Shown in pieces: positions 31,032 through 39,434 of a stretch of 41,157 nucleotides of DNA. How positions within the stretch are numbered: position 1 is the first letter of the stretch; every line of letters begins with the position of its first letter. Under the pieces are notes generated by a model. That model was not told the DNA's origin, did no database searches, and saw nothing but the letters and a program-made list of their open reading frames with translations. Origin of the DNA: Pseudomonadota bacterium (GTDB lineage Bacteria; Pseudomonadota; Alphaproteobacteria; SP197); NCBI GenBank assembly GCA_039028155.1, contig JBCCIS010000046.1, positions 1 through 41,157 on the forward strand, read 5' to 3'. The position numbers and the translations under genes were made by a program.

Positions 31032-33071
31032 CTAGAATGCGATCTGCAAGCCGGCCTGGCCGGCGATGGTGCGCCCGCTGTTGCTTTCCAACGTCGCCTC
31101 GACGCTGCCAAACAGCGACACGCCGTCATCGATCAATGCCGACAGCTCGACGCCCGCCAGCGCCGCGCCGACGCTGTCCTCGCCACCCGCATCGAAGTTG
31201 ATGGTCTGACCCAACAACACAGCGTCCACATTGCTGTTGTCCAGGCGCGTGCGCCCCTCCACGCCCGCATAGGGCGCGAAGTAGACGCTATCCGCGTATT
31301 GCGGGATACGCACCGGCACCGTCACCTGGAACCGACCGGTCAGCAGATGGATGAACCGGTCGTCGACCGTCATGCCGCTTGATGAGCCCGTCTCCGTATA
31401 GCTGTCCAGATGCGTGCCCGCGTAGCCCAGTTGCACACTGGGGATGACCTCCTGCCCGTTGACCGACACCGTGCGCGCCACAGAAAGCTCCGGCGCGATG
31501 AAGTAGCCATCATAATCCGCCGATGCCGTCTCCATGCCACCGGGCGCGGCGTTGTTGGCGATGTTGCGGCTGAGTTCGTAGCGGCTCCAGCCACCGGTCA
31601 CGACCAGATCGACCGCCCATAGTCCGGAGGCATAACCGCCATAAACACCGATGAAGGCACTACCGATATCCTCGTCATGAGAGTCGAACTCCACGTCCAG
31701 CTCACCATAGGAGGCGCCCAGGAACAGGCCCGCGCGCGTATCGGCGCCGACCGGCGTGTCGACACCGGCGACGACGCCGCCCAGGTAGTGGTTCGCGCCA
31801 ACGGTCGGCGACGTACTGTTCTGATCGCGCGCCAGGCCGAACACCTCGACCCACGCCTCGGTGGCGGAACCCGCGCCAATCGACGAGGCGAACCCCAATC
31901 CATCGTCTTCGTCAAGCGACGCCACCGCCTGACCCGTCGATCCGCCTAGCCGTTCGCTGCGCAGGCGCGAGAAGACGCTGCCCGAGACCGAATTCGTCAG
32001 ATCGAAGACGATGTCGTCGGCCATGGCCAGCGCCGTCGGATCGACCACCGCCACCTGCAGTCCGTTCACCGCGAACGGCGCGCCGTTGGCGACAACGAAC
32101 GGTGCGTTGCCGGTGAACGTGTTGTTGATGTTCAGGCCGTTCGCCACATCCAACGTGTTGCCGGGGGCGAAATTCAGCGGCCCCTGAATGTTAGAACCCT
32201 GCAGCAAGCGCAGCGTGTTGCCGCCGCCCGTAAACCGCACGGCGGCCGAGGCCGTGCCGCTCGCAACGAGTTGACCGCTGTTGTTGACAACGTTGTTCGT
32301 CGCACCCTGAATGCTGTCCGCGGTTAGACCCGAGGCTGAGATCGTTCCGGTGTTCGTGATCGTGCTGCCAGTGGTAACGATCACGCCGTGAGCGGCGCCA
32401 CCCTGCGTGACGATGTTGCCGCTGTTGTTAACCGTGGTGTTGGCGCCGGTGGAGATACCGAAAGCGTTAGCGCCCAGCGTCGAGATCGTCCCGCTGTTGC
32501 CGATCGTGTTGCCGGTACCAAAGGCGAAAACACCAATCGCGCCCAGGCCGGTCGTTGAGATCGTCCCGGAGTTGCCAATGGTGTTGTTGTTGACTGCGTT
32601 GATGCCGTGCGCGGTCGCGCCCTGCGTTGTGATAGCGCCACTGTTGAAAATCGTGTTGTTGTTGGCGACCGTGACGCCATGAGCGCTGCCGCCCAGTGTC
32701 GAGATCGCGCCGGCATTGCCGATCGTGTTCCCGTTGCCGCCTAAGATGCCGAAGGCCGCACCCAACCCAGAGGTCGAGATCGTGCCCGTGTTGTTGACGA
32801 CGTTGTTGTTGCCCATAAAGATGCCAACATCCACCGCCCCAAGCGTTGTAATCTGACCTTCGTTGGTGATCGTGTTGCTGTTGCCGGCAAAGACACCGAC
32901 GCCGCCGGTCAAAATCCGGCCGCCGGGCTTCACGATGCCTGTCTGACCGTTGATCAGGATCTGGGTGGTAAACACCGTCTGGCCGTTGTCGACGATAAAG
33001 TCGGCACGAGCACCCGCCACGCCAACGACCATGGCAGCGGCTACCGCCGCGCCCTTCGCCCAACACCGCAT
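31032..33071 (-). CDS. Autotransporter with 24-residue passenger repeats
   Basis: A 679-residue type V secreted outer-membrane protein. The signal peptide is MRCWAKGAAVAAAMVVGVAGARA. The passenger (about 59-276) has nine repeats of 24-25 residues with the pattern G(I/V)xxxxNNTIxNSGTISTxGxxA(H/F), expected to form a beta-helix. A linker follows, then from about 404 a C-terminal autotransporter barrel (TEAWVEVFGLARDQ... YGGYASGLWAVDLVVTGGWSRYELSRNI) ending in the BAM-recognised AGLQIAF. ATG 33071 has GGGGG upstream; TTG codons at 33092 and 33089 are alternatives. No protease motif was seen. A likely role is adhesion or surface structure. Confidence 0.87.
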   Translation of the reverse strand: MRCWAKGAAVAAAMVVGVAGARADFIVDNGQTVFTTQILINGQTGIVKPGGRILTGGVGVFAGNSNTITNEGQITTLGAVDVGIFMGNNNVVNNTGTISTSGLGAAFGILGGNGNTIGNAGAISTLGGSAHGVTVANNNTIFNSGAITTQGATAHGINAVNNNTIGNSGTISTTGLGAIGVFAFGTGNTIGNSGTISTLGANAFGISTGANTTVNNSGNIVTQGGAAHGVIVTTGSTITNTGTISASGLTADSIQGATNNVVNNSGQLVASGTASAAVRFTGGGNTLRLLQGSNIQGPLNFAPGNTLDVANGLNINNTFTGNAPFVVANGAPFAVNGLQVAVVDPTALAMADDIVFDLTNSVSGSVFSRLRSERLGGSTGQAVASLDEDDGLGFASSIGAGSATEAWVEVFGLARDQNSTSPTVGANHYLGGVVAGVDTPVGADTRAGLFLGASYGELDVEFDSHDEDIGSAFIGVYGGYASGLWAVDLVVTGGWSRYELSRNIANNAAPGGMETASADYDGYFIAPELSVARTVSVNGQEVIPSVQLGYAGTHLDSYTETGSSSGMTVDDRFIHLLTGRFQVTVPVRIPQYADSVYFAPYAGVEGRTRLDNSNVDAVLLGQTINFDAGGEDSVGAALAGVELSALIDDGVSLFGSVEATLESNSGRTIAGQAGLQIAF
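32244..32897 (-). repeat. Tandem 72-75 bp coding repeats of the autotransporter passenger
   Basis: Nine units with spacing 24, 25, 24, 24, 24, 25, 24, 24 and 24 residues. They share asparagine ladders (NNNTI, GNTIGN) and NSGTIST. The DNA copies have diverged, so the array is kept at the protein level and is not a recent expansion. Confidence 0.85.
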
Positions 33072-33103
33072 CACAAACCCCCAATGCAACAACTCTACCT
33101 TGC

Positions 33104-33109
33104 AGTATA
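33104..33109 (-). promoter_or_regulatory. -10-like box upstream of the autotransporter
   Basis: TATACT on the minus strand, about 33 bases before ATG 33071. No good -35 box lies at the proper distance, so this is only suggestive. Confidence 0.25.
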
Positions 33110-33276
33110 GGGGCCGAATCCAATCGACGCCAGAATTGTGACATGATTCGATGATGTTAGAGCCTGTTCTTAACCCTTGCGGACGCGCGGGTTTCCCGGG
33201 ATCCGCGCAGAATGGCGACAGAGTGTAACCTTAAGGACACACCGGCTGTGGCGCCGACGCCCTCGCCCGTTGGCCG

Positions 33277-35148
33277 CTACTCCAACAGCCGTTCTGCCGC
33301 GTCGTCTCGCGCCTCGCGACGAATCAGCGCCAAGAACGGCTCGGCGAAGTTCTCCAGCTTGGCCGCACCGACGCCGTGGATGTGGCCGAAGGCCTCGCGG
33401 TTCGTCGGCCTGATTTGAGCCAGTTCCTGCAAGGTGCGGTCGTGGAAGACGACATAGGGCGGCACGCCGCGGGCATGGGCGATGTCGCGGCGCAGGCGCT
33501 TGAGGGCATCATAAAGTCCCTTGTCGGCGTCGGTGAGAGAAGCCGGCGCCGGGCCCGACTTGGCGGCCGGTTTCGCCGTCTTCTTGCGCTGGGGCTCCGG
33601 GCGCATCATGAAGATCGCCGCGCCGTCGGCGAGTTCCCGGCCCCGGTCGGTCACCAGCAGGCCGCCATAGCCGCCGACGTCGATTTCCAGGAAACCGGAG
33701 GCGACGAGCTGGCGGATCAGCGAGCGCCAGTCGGCCGCTTTTCGATCGGCGCCGGCGCCGAAAACGTCGAGCTGGTCATGACGGAAACGCCCGACCTTCT
33801 CCGTCGCCTGACCGCGCAGAATGTCGACCAGGTGAGCGGCGCCGAACCGTCCGCCCGAACCGATCGCCGCGGCCATCGCTTGGCGCGCCGGTTCGGTGCC
33901 ATCGATCGCGTCGACGCCATCCAGGCAGACGTCGCAGTTGCCGCAGGGTTCGATGTCCTCGCCGAAATAGGCGAGCAACGGACGGCGCCGGCATTCGACG
34001 GCCTCGCAATAGGCCAGCAGCGCGTCGAGACGACGGTGATCGACACGCTTTCGCGCGTCCGACGCGTCGGACTCCTCGATGAACACGCGGCGCATACGGA
34101 TGTCGTCGAGGCCGTAAACCATGACCGCCTCGGCCGGTTCGCCGTCACGGCCCGCGCGGCCAATCTCCTGGTAGTAGGCCTCGACCGAGCCCGGAAGATC
34201 AGTGTGGCAGACGAACCGCACGTCCGGTTTGTCGATGCCCATGCCGAAGGCGATGGTCGCCACCATGACGATACCGGGTTCGGTCAGGAACGCCTCCTCA
34301 CCGCGCAACCGTTCGGCGGTGTCGAGCCCGGCGTGATAGGCGATCGCCTTGTGGCCCTGGTCGCGCAACAGCGACGCCGCCTGCTCTGTCTTGGCGCGCG
34401 ATAGGCAATAGACGATGCCGCACTGGCCGCGGTAGCGCTCGACGACCTCACTGAGCTGTTTGAGCCAGGCGGCCTTCGCTTTGACGCTGAGCCGGATGTT
34501 CGGCCGGTCGAAGCCGGCGACATGGACCCGGCCATCACCACCGAACAGCGCGGCGACGATATCGTCGCGCGTCACCTGATCGGCGGTCGCCGTCATGGCC
34601 GCAATGGCGGCGTCGGGGAAATGGCCGCGCAGATCGCGCAGTTGATCGTATTCCGGCCGGAAGCTGTGACCCCACTGGGAGATGCAGTGCGCCTCGTCGA
34701 TCACCAGATAGGCCACCGGCAGCTTCTGGAGCGCCGCCAGCATGCGCTCGGTCATCAAACGCTCAGGCGACATATAGAGGATCGCCACCTCGCCCGCCGC
34801 AACCTGTCGCCAGACGGTGACATTGTCGCTGCGCGATTTCGACGAGTTGATGGTAGCGGCCCGGACGCCGGCCAGACGCAGGGCACCGACCTGGTTGTTC
34901 ATCAACGCCACCAGCGGCGAGACGACGACAGTGAGGCCGCCCTTGATCAGCGCGGGCACCTGGAAACACAGTGACTTGCCCGCACCGGTCGGCATGACAG
35001 CCAGCGTGTGACGCCCGGCGAGCAGGCTGTCGACGACATCTTCCTGCCCAGGCCGGAAGCCGTCGAAACCGAAGACGTCCTTCAGAACGCGCCGCTTCTC
35101 ATCCTCGACGTCGACGTTATCGGGTTGCCGCAGATCGTGAACTGCCAT
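33277..35148 (-). CDS. recQ: ATP-dependent DNA helicase RecQ
   Basis: A 623-residue superfamily 2 helicase. It has FRPGQEDVVDSLLAG (motif 0), VMPTGAGKSLCF (Walker A), VIDEAHCISQWGHSFRPEY (DEAH and the RecQ aromatic loop), TATADQVTRDDI, and IGRAGRDGEPAEAV (motif VI). The zinc cluster is CEAVECRRRPLLAYFGEDIEPCGNCDVC. An RQC winged helix follows, then a C-terminal HRDC domain (LKRLRRDIAHARGVPPYVVFHDRTL). RecQ unwinds recombination intermediates in the RecF pathway. The order and short gap fit cotranscription with the upstream acyltransferase. Confidence 0.96.
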   Translation of the reverse strand: MAVHDLRQPDNVDVEDEKRRVLKDVFGFDGFRPGQEDVVDSLLAGRHTLAVMPTGAGKSLCFQVPALIKGGLTVVVSPLVALMNNQVGALRLAGVRAATINSSKSRSDNVTVWRQVAAGEVAILYMSPERLMTERMLAALQKLPVAYLVIDEAHCISQWGHSFRPEYDQLRDLRGHFPDAAIAAMTATADQVTRDDIVAALFGGDGRVHVAGFDRPNIRLSVKAKAAWLKQLSEVVERYRGQCGIVYCLSRAKTEQAASLLRDQGHKAIAYHAGLDTAERLRGEEAFLTEPGIVMVATIAFGMGIDKPDVRFVCHTDLPGSVEAYYQEIGRAGRDGEPAEAVMVYGLDDIRMRRVFIEESDASDARKRVDHRRLDALLAYCEAVECRRRPLLAYFGEDIEPCGNCDVCLDGVDAIDGTEPARQAMAAAIGSGGRFGAAHLVDILRGQATEKVGRFRHDQLDVFGAGADRKAADWRSLIRQLVASGFLEIDVGGYGGLLVTDRGRELADGAAIFMMRPEPQRKKTAKPAAKSGPAPASLTDADKGLYDALKRLRRDIAHARGVPPYVVFHDRTLQELAQIRPTNREAFGHIHGVGAAKLENFAEPFLALIRREARDDAAERLLE

Positions 35149-35189
35149 GCCCCTGTTTAGCGCAACCGGTCCGGGAATCCATCCGCGAA

Positions 35190-36191
35190 CTAAGGCGTGG
35201 CACTGCCTTTTGGCAGGTCCTTTTCGACAAAGGCTTGAAGCCTCTGCGCCACGACCGCGGGCGCGCCGTCGAAATCGCTTGCCGGCAGGACAGCGCCAAA
35301 CGTGAGATCGAACGTCGCCCTGCGCTTGCCATAGATCTCGTAGAAGCGGGAGAGATCGCGAAGCTCTTTATGAACCGCCGACAGGAGATAATAGACAAAG
35401 GAATTGCGCGCGCGGATGTGCACGGGGATCGCTGGAACGCGGTGCTTCTGGACCATTTTGACCACGGCGGGCAGCCACGGTTTTTCTTTCAGACCACGCC
35501 ATGTCTGCCTCGCCATGCCGCCTGCCGGAAACATGACGATCACCCGTCCAGCGTCGATCGCCGCTTGAAGCGCGCGCAAGGTCTCGCGCATGCGCTCGGG
35601 CCCGCGCCGTTCGGCGAGCCACTCGACGGGAATAATGACGGGCGCCAGGCCGGGCACGATGCGCACAGCATCCCGGTTGGCAAAGAAGGAGAAGTCGTCG
35701 CGCACGCCGCAAAGCGCCCGGCGAAGCGCGAGGCCGTCGACCATACCGGTCGGATGGTTGGCGATGATCACCACGGGACCGCGACGCGGCATGTGGTCGA
35801 TCCCCGACGACCGCACATCGAACGGCAGGAGTTGATCGAGCAATTGCAGCGCGTCGTCCGCGTTCATCGGCGCCAGGCGATCGGCCCATTCGACCGCGAG
35901 TGGATACCGAAAGACCGGGTCGAGGACCGCCCTGATCGCCGGCCATAGATAGGGAATGCGGCGAAAGGTCATCGCGCGTTCGTCGATCACCTCGTCGATG
36001 ATGTGCCGCGCCCGCCCGTGATGGACAGCCGTCTTCACGGCGACCCGCGAATCCGTCACCTCGGACCCGTGGCACCCGCACTTTCGGCAGAGACGGTCAT
36101 CGTTTTCTCTCCTCAACGATGCGGCGCAAGAAAAACGTAGTGCCAGAACGCGGCGGTCGGAACCGATAGGCGCGAGAAACATTGCACTCAT
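35190..36191 (-). CDS. PlsC-like 1-acyl-glycerophosphate/hemolysin-type acyltransferase
   Basis: A 333-residue member of the lysophospholipid acyltransferase superfamily. The catalytic box is IIANHPTGMVDG at about 142-153 (H146 and D152; H-X5-D, the form seen in hemolysin-like acyltransferases). The acceptor motif lies near VIPVEWLAERRG, and FPAGGMAR is the glycerophosphate-site motif. IDEVIDERAMTFRRIPYLWPAIR is typical upstream sequence. ATG 36191 lies 24 bases after tetR with AGG upstream. A GTG at 36059 would drop an odd cysteine-rich leader (LCRKCGC) and is a real alternative. It may form a unit with tetR and recQ. Confidence 0.78.
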   Translation of the reverse strand: MSAMFLAPIGSDRRVLALRFSCAASLRRENDDRLCRKCGCHGSEVTDSRVAVKTAVHHGRARHIIDEVIDERAMTFRRIPYLWPAIRAVLDPVFRYPLAVEWADRLAPMNADDALQLLDQLLPFDVRSSGIDHMPRRGPVVIIANHPTGMVDGLALRRALCGVRDDFSFFANRDAVRIVPGLAPVIIPVEWLAERRGPERMRETLRALQAAIDAGRVIVMFPAGGMARQTWRGLKEKPWLPAVVKMVQKHRVPAIPVHIRARNSFVYYLLSAVHKELRDLSRFYEIYGKRRATFDLTFGAVLPASDFDGAPAVVAQRLQAFVEKDLPKGSATP

Positions 36192-36215
36192 GGCAACCTA
36201 AGAACGTCAACGCGG

Positions 36216-36833
36216 CTAGTCCTGACGCCTGATAGCGTTCATCACCATCGCATGAAGCGTTTCGCGCGGCGGTTTTGCGTCCTGGCGACCCCTGAAAGCC
36301 AAGCGCAGTGCCAGACTTTCGACGGCGCCCAGGATAAATTCGGACACCTCTTCAGTATTCAATGATGCGTCAAACTCGCCAGCCTTGATCCCCTTCTTCA
36401 GGATGTCGGAAACTGCATTCGTGACAATCCCTCTATTCACGGCGAAGGCCTTGGCGACATCCCGATTGCGAAATGCTTCAGCGGTTATCTCAACCGTCAG
36501 CGCAACGTTCTCGGGCCAGGCCGAATAGTCGAGATAACAATCAAGGAATTGCGCGAGTGCCTGACGCGGATCGGCGACTTCGCGAAGCGACTCAAGGATC
36601 TCCTGCAACGCCTCGGCGTCCATGCGCGCGATCTCGGCGATCAGCGCATCCTTGTTCTGAAAGTGATTGTAGAGGTTGCCCAGACTGATGCCGGCTTCCG
36701 CCGCGATGTCGCGTATCCCCGTCTGATGAAACCCCTTGGCGACGAAACACCGCGTCGCCGCGCTAACGATCATGTCCCTGCGGTCGTGAAGGGCTGCGTC
36801 TTTGGTCATCTCGGCGATCTGCTGTTTAGGCAT
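36216..36833 (-). CDS. TetR/AcrR family transcriptional regulator
   Basis: A 205-residue repressor. The N-terminal helix-turn-helix is typical: RRDMIVSAATRCFVAKGFHQTGIRDIAAEAGISLGNLYNHFQNKDALI (about 18-65). The C-terminal ligand-binding half resembles the TetR_C_6 type (FLDCYLDYSAWPENVALTVEITAEAFRNRDVAKAF). It is divergent from the monooxygenase gene with a 105-base gap holding a clear dyad, so it probably represses that gene and itself. The inducer is unknown; a ketone or lipid is plausible given the neighbour genes. Confidence 0.93.
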   Translation of the reverse strand: MPKQQIAEMTKDAALHDRRDMIVSAATRCFVAKGFHQTGIRDIAAEAGISLGNLYNHFQNKDALIAEIARMDAEALQEILESLREVADPRQALAQFLDCYLDYSAWPENVALTVEITAEAFRNRDVAKAFAVNRGIVTNAVSDILKKGIKAGEFDASLNTEEVSEFILGAVESLALRLAFRGRQDAKPPRETLHAMVMNAIRRQD

Positions 36834-36845
36834 GGATCATAGCCT

Positions 36846-36876
36846 TGCATTCGAGTGGGCACTCCTCCATATTATG
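36846..36876 (+). promoter_or_regulatory. Candidate promoter of the monooxygenase gene
   Basis: TATTAT (36871-36876) is a near-consensus -10 box, with TTGCAT (36846-36851) as -35 at a longish 19-base spacing. The dyad at 36882-36899 begins 5 bases after the -10 box, over the expected transcription start. Confidence 0.45.
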
Positions 36877-36881
36877 CAAAT

Positions 36882-36899
36882 GAACGATCGTTCGTTCAA
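36882..36899. promoter_or_regulatory. TetR-type operator
   Basis: TGAACGA-TCGT-TCGTTCA, an 18-bp dyad with 7-base arms, containing the perfect 12-bp palindrome GAACGATCGTTC. The form (GAACGxxCGTTC) is typical of TetR-family operators. It lies between the divergent tetR and monooxygenase starts. Confidence 0.75.
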
Positions 36900-36938
36900 G
36901 GTCTGATTGGGTCACTGGCCCGTCATGCGGAGGATTTC

Positions 36939-38462
36939 ATGGCACACTTCAACATCGTCATTGTCGGCGCCGGGCTGTCCGGGATCGGCTGCGCCCGTTA
37001 CCTGCAGCAGAAGTGTCCGAACAAATCACTCGTCCTGCTGGAGGGCCGCGAAAGGATCGGCGGCACGTGGGACCTCTTCCGCTACCCAGGCATTCGCTCC
37101 GACAGCGACATGCATACCCTTGGCTATGCCTTCAAACCGTGGGAAGGCGGCAAGGCGCTCGCCGACGGACCATCGATCCTGGACTACATCAAGGAAACGG
37201 CGGAAGAAAACCACATTACCGACCACATTCGTTTCAACCGCCAGGTGACGTCGGCCCGATGGTCAACAAGCGAGTCCCGCTGGACGCTCGATGTCGAGCA
37301 CGGCAATGGTGGCGGGCGCGACCGCTATACCTGCGACATGCTGCTGCTGTGCGGCGGTTACTACCGTTACGACAGGGGACACGCGCCGGGGTTCAAAGAC
37401 GCCGATACGTTCGAGGGCCAAGTCGTCCACCCGCAGTTCTGGCCCGAAGACCTCGACTACGCGGGCAAGAGTATCATTGTTATCGGAAGCGGCGCGACGG
37501 CGATAACTCTTGTGCCTGCGCTGGCGAAGGACGCGGCCAGCGTAACCATGGTCCAGCGCTCGCCGAGCTATGTCTATTCAATGCCCAGCGTCGATCACGA
37601 CGCCGAGCGGCTCAGGAAGTACCTGCCCTCAACGCTTGCCTATGCGATCACGCGCTGGCGCAACATTCGTTTGAACCAGTACTACTACTATCAATCGCGC
37701 GAGGAAGTCGAAAAGACCAAACAGGATCTGATCTATCTGGTGCGCGAAGCGCTGGGACCGGACTACGACGTCGAGAAACACTTCACGCCACGCTACAACC
37801 CTTGGGATCAGCGTCTCTGCCTGATCCCCGACGACGATCTCTATGACGCCATCAACTCGGGCAAGGCCGTCGTGGTGACGGACGAGATCGACCGGTTCAC
37901 CGCCGGCGGCCTGAAGCTCAAGTCGGGTGAGGAACTGAAGGCCGACATCATCATTTCCGCCACGGGCCTGGAACTCAACGTCGCCAACGGGATCGATTTC
38001 AGTGTTGACGAAAAGCCGGTCAATTTCGCCGAGACGTTCTCCTACAAGGGTATGATGTTCTCTGACGTACCGAACCTGATCCAGGCAACCGGCTACTTCA
38101 ACGCGTCGTGGACACTGAAGATCGACCTGACGGCCGAGTACATCTGCCGTCTGCTGAAGCTCATGGACAAGCGCGGCATGCGCCAGGCAACGCCCAGGCT
38201 GCGCGACGTCGAAGACGCGGACCTTCAGGCCATGACCTGGAACGACGAGTTCACCGCCGGCTACATCAAACGCGCCCAGCACCTTTTCCCAAAGCAGGGC
38301 GACCGCGCGCCGTGGCAACAAACCGGCGACTTCTACGCCGACAAGAAAATGATACGCGACGCGCCGCTCGAAGACGGTGCGCTTCGGCTCAGCAATCCCG
38401 TGGACACGTCGAAGGAACGGGTCGCGACCACGCCCGCGACGTCGGAACGTCCGGCCGCCTGA
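36939..38462 (+). CDS. Baeyer-Villiger-type flavin monooxygenase
   Basis: A 507-residue FAD/NADPH enzyme. The FAD Rossmann motif is IVGAGLSGIG (8-17), followed by RIGGTWDLFRYPGIRSD. The Baeyer-Villiger fingerprint FxGxxxHxxxWP is FEGQVVHPQFWP at 158-169 (tryptophan, where N-oxidising FMOs usually differ). The NADPH Rossmann motif is VIGSGATAIT (181-190), and DIIISATG closes the core. It is expected to insert oxygen into a ketone or oxidise a heteroatom. ATG 36939 has GGAGGA five bases upstream. The TetR dyad in front implies induction by substrate. Confidence 0.88.
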   Translation: MAHFNIVIVGAGLSGIGCARYLQQKCPNKSLVLLEGRERIGGTWDLFRYPGIRSDSDMHTLGYAFKPWEGGKALADGPSILDYIKETAEENHITDHIRFNRQVTSARWSTSESRWTLDVEHGNGGGRDRYTCDMLLLCGGYYRYDRGHAPGFKDADTFEGQVVHPQFWPEDLDYAGKSIIVIGSGATAITLVPALAKDAASVTMVQRSPSYVYSMPSVDHDAERLRKYLPSTLAYAITRWRNIRLNQYYYYQSREEVEKTKQDLIYLVREALGPDYDVEKHFTPRYNPWDQRLCLIPDDDLYDAINSGKAVVVTDEIDRFTAGGLKLKSGEELKADIIISATGLELNVANGIDFSVDEKPVNFAETFSYKGMMFSDVPNLIQATGYFNASWTLKIDLTAEYICRLLKLMDKRGMRQATPRLRDVEDADLQAMTWNDEFTAGYIKRAQHLFPKQGDRAPWQQTGDFYADKKMIRDAPLEDGALRLSNPVDTSKERVATTPATSERPAA

Positions 38463-38505
38463 GGCCTGCCAGCCACACCATCGTGTGACGGCATAAGGGA
38501 CCGCG

Positions 38506-39366
38506 ATGTCGACGATCAATCGTGAGCTCAAGATCGGGTTCGGCGCGATTTTCAGGACGTTTCGCCGGCGCATCGCCAAGACCTGGGGCATCGTTCTCGT
38601 CGAGAACGTGCTGCTCGCCCTCATTCCGCTTCTCATAGGTTTTTCGATCGACGGCCCGCTTGCCGGCCGCCTTGACGAACTGGCCATGCTGGGCGGCGTG
38701 CTCGCTCTTCTCGGCGTCATAGGGGTCGCCCGGCGCATCTATGACACGCGCGTCTACGGCACCATTCGTGTGCATCTCGGGTTCTCCCTGCACCACCGAA
38801 ACACCGGTTTGCGCGTCTCTGCCCGCAACGCGCGCCTCGGCATGTCGCGCGAGCTTGTCGATTTCCTCGAAAAGGATGTGCCCGAACTCATCACCGCGAT
38901 CGTTCAGGTGATCATCAGCCTCACGGTGCTAGCCGTCTTCGACCCGCGTCTCGGTCTGGCATCAGCCATCGTTCTCGTTGCGATGATCGGCTTCTACGCC
39001 TGTTTTCACGGATCCTTCTACCGCTTCGCCGCCAACATGAATGAGCGCCATGAGCGACAAGTCGACGTCCTGGATGGCGGCTCCAAACTCGGCGTGTTCC
39101 GCCACTTGCGGGGCCTGCGCGGGATCGAGGTCTCGGTATCCGACACCGAGGCCTATCTTTACGGCGGCATGTTTCTGATGCAGATCGCCTTCGTCATCTT
39201 CAATCTTTACGTCGGCGCGCAGTTGCCCGCGGTGACCGCGGGCATGATCTTCTCAATCGCAACGTATTCGTGGGAGTATGTCGACGCGGCTCTCAGGCTG
39301 CCCATGGCGCTGCAGAGTTGGTCGCGCCTGAGCGAAATTACCAAACGCATCAACCAACCGACTTGA
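38506..39366 (+). CDS. ABC transporter six-helix membrane domain protein (no ATPase domain)
   Basis: A 286-residue membrane protein that looks like the transmembrane half of an ABC exporter (ABC_membrane_3 type) without the nucleotide-binding half. Helices are visible near 27-50, 60-75, 130-170 and 225-265 (TWGIVLVENVLLALIPLLIGF, ELITAIVQVIISLTVLAVF, LYGGMFLMQIAFVIFNLYVG). The cytoplasmic stretch SRELVDFLEKDVPE is like exporter coupling regions. The reading frame ends cleanly at 39366 and no ATPase follows, so this is not a simple truncation. It lies 43 bases after the monooxygenase and may share its transcript. An ATPase would have to come from elsewhere. Confidence 0.72.
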   Translation: MSTINRELKIGFGAIFRTFRRRIAKTWGIVLVENVLLALIPLLIGFSIDGPLAGRLDELAMLGGVLALLGVIGVARRIYDTRVYGTIRVHLGFSLHHRNTGLRVSARNARLGMSRELVDFLEKDVPELITAIVQVIISLTVLAVFDPRLGLASAIVLVAMIGFYACFHGSFYRFAANMNERHERQVDVLDGGSKLGVFRHLRGLRGIEVSVSDTEAYLYGGMFLMQIAFVIFNLYVGAQLPAVTAGMIFSIATYSWEYVDAALRLPMALQSWSRLSEITKRINQPT

Positions 39367-39387
39367 GACACGCCGTCGTCTTCGCGC

Positions 39388-39428
39388 GTTCCCCGTTGTA
39401 GAGTCGCCGGACACGTCAAACGGGGAAC
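39388..39428 (+). promoter_or_regulatory. Inverted repeat covering the ureAB ribosome binding site
   Basis: Perfect 10-base arms GTTCCCCGTT (39388-39397) and AACGGGGAAC (39419-39428), separated by 21 bases. The right arm contains the GGGGAA that serves as Shine-Dalgarno sequence, 7 bases before ATG 39435. In RNA the hairpin would hide it; in DNA the arms, about three helical turns apart, could be a regulator site. Confidence 0.6.
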
Positions 39429-39434
39429 ACATCC

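Noticed and set aside
32244-32897. Regular repeats considered as a CRISPR array
   Set aside because: The repeats are in frame, encode a 24-residue protein pattern, have no constant repeat-spacer structure, and no cas genes are near.
33178-33207. Hairpin-forming GC-rich sequence after recQ
   Set aside because: Several overlapping short pairings are possible, but no T-run follows on the relevant strand, so no terminator is claimed.
38474-38487. Small hairpin CACAC-CATC-GTGTG after the monooxygenase
   Set aside because: Only a 5-bp stem without a T-run; too weak for a terminator call.
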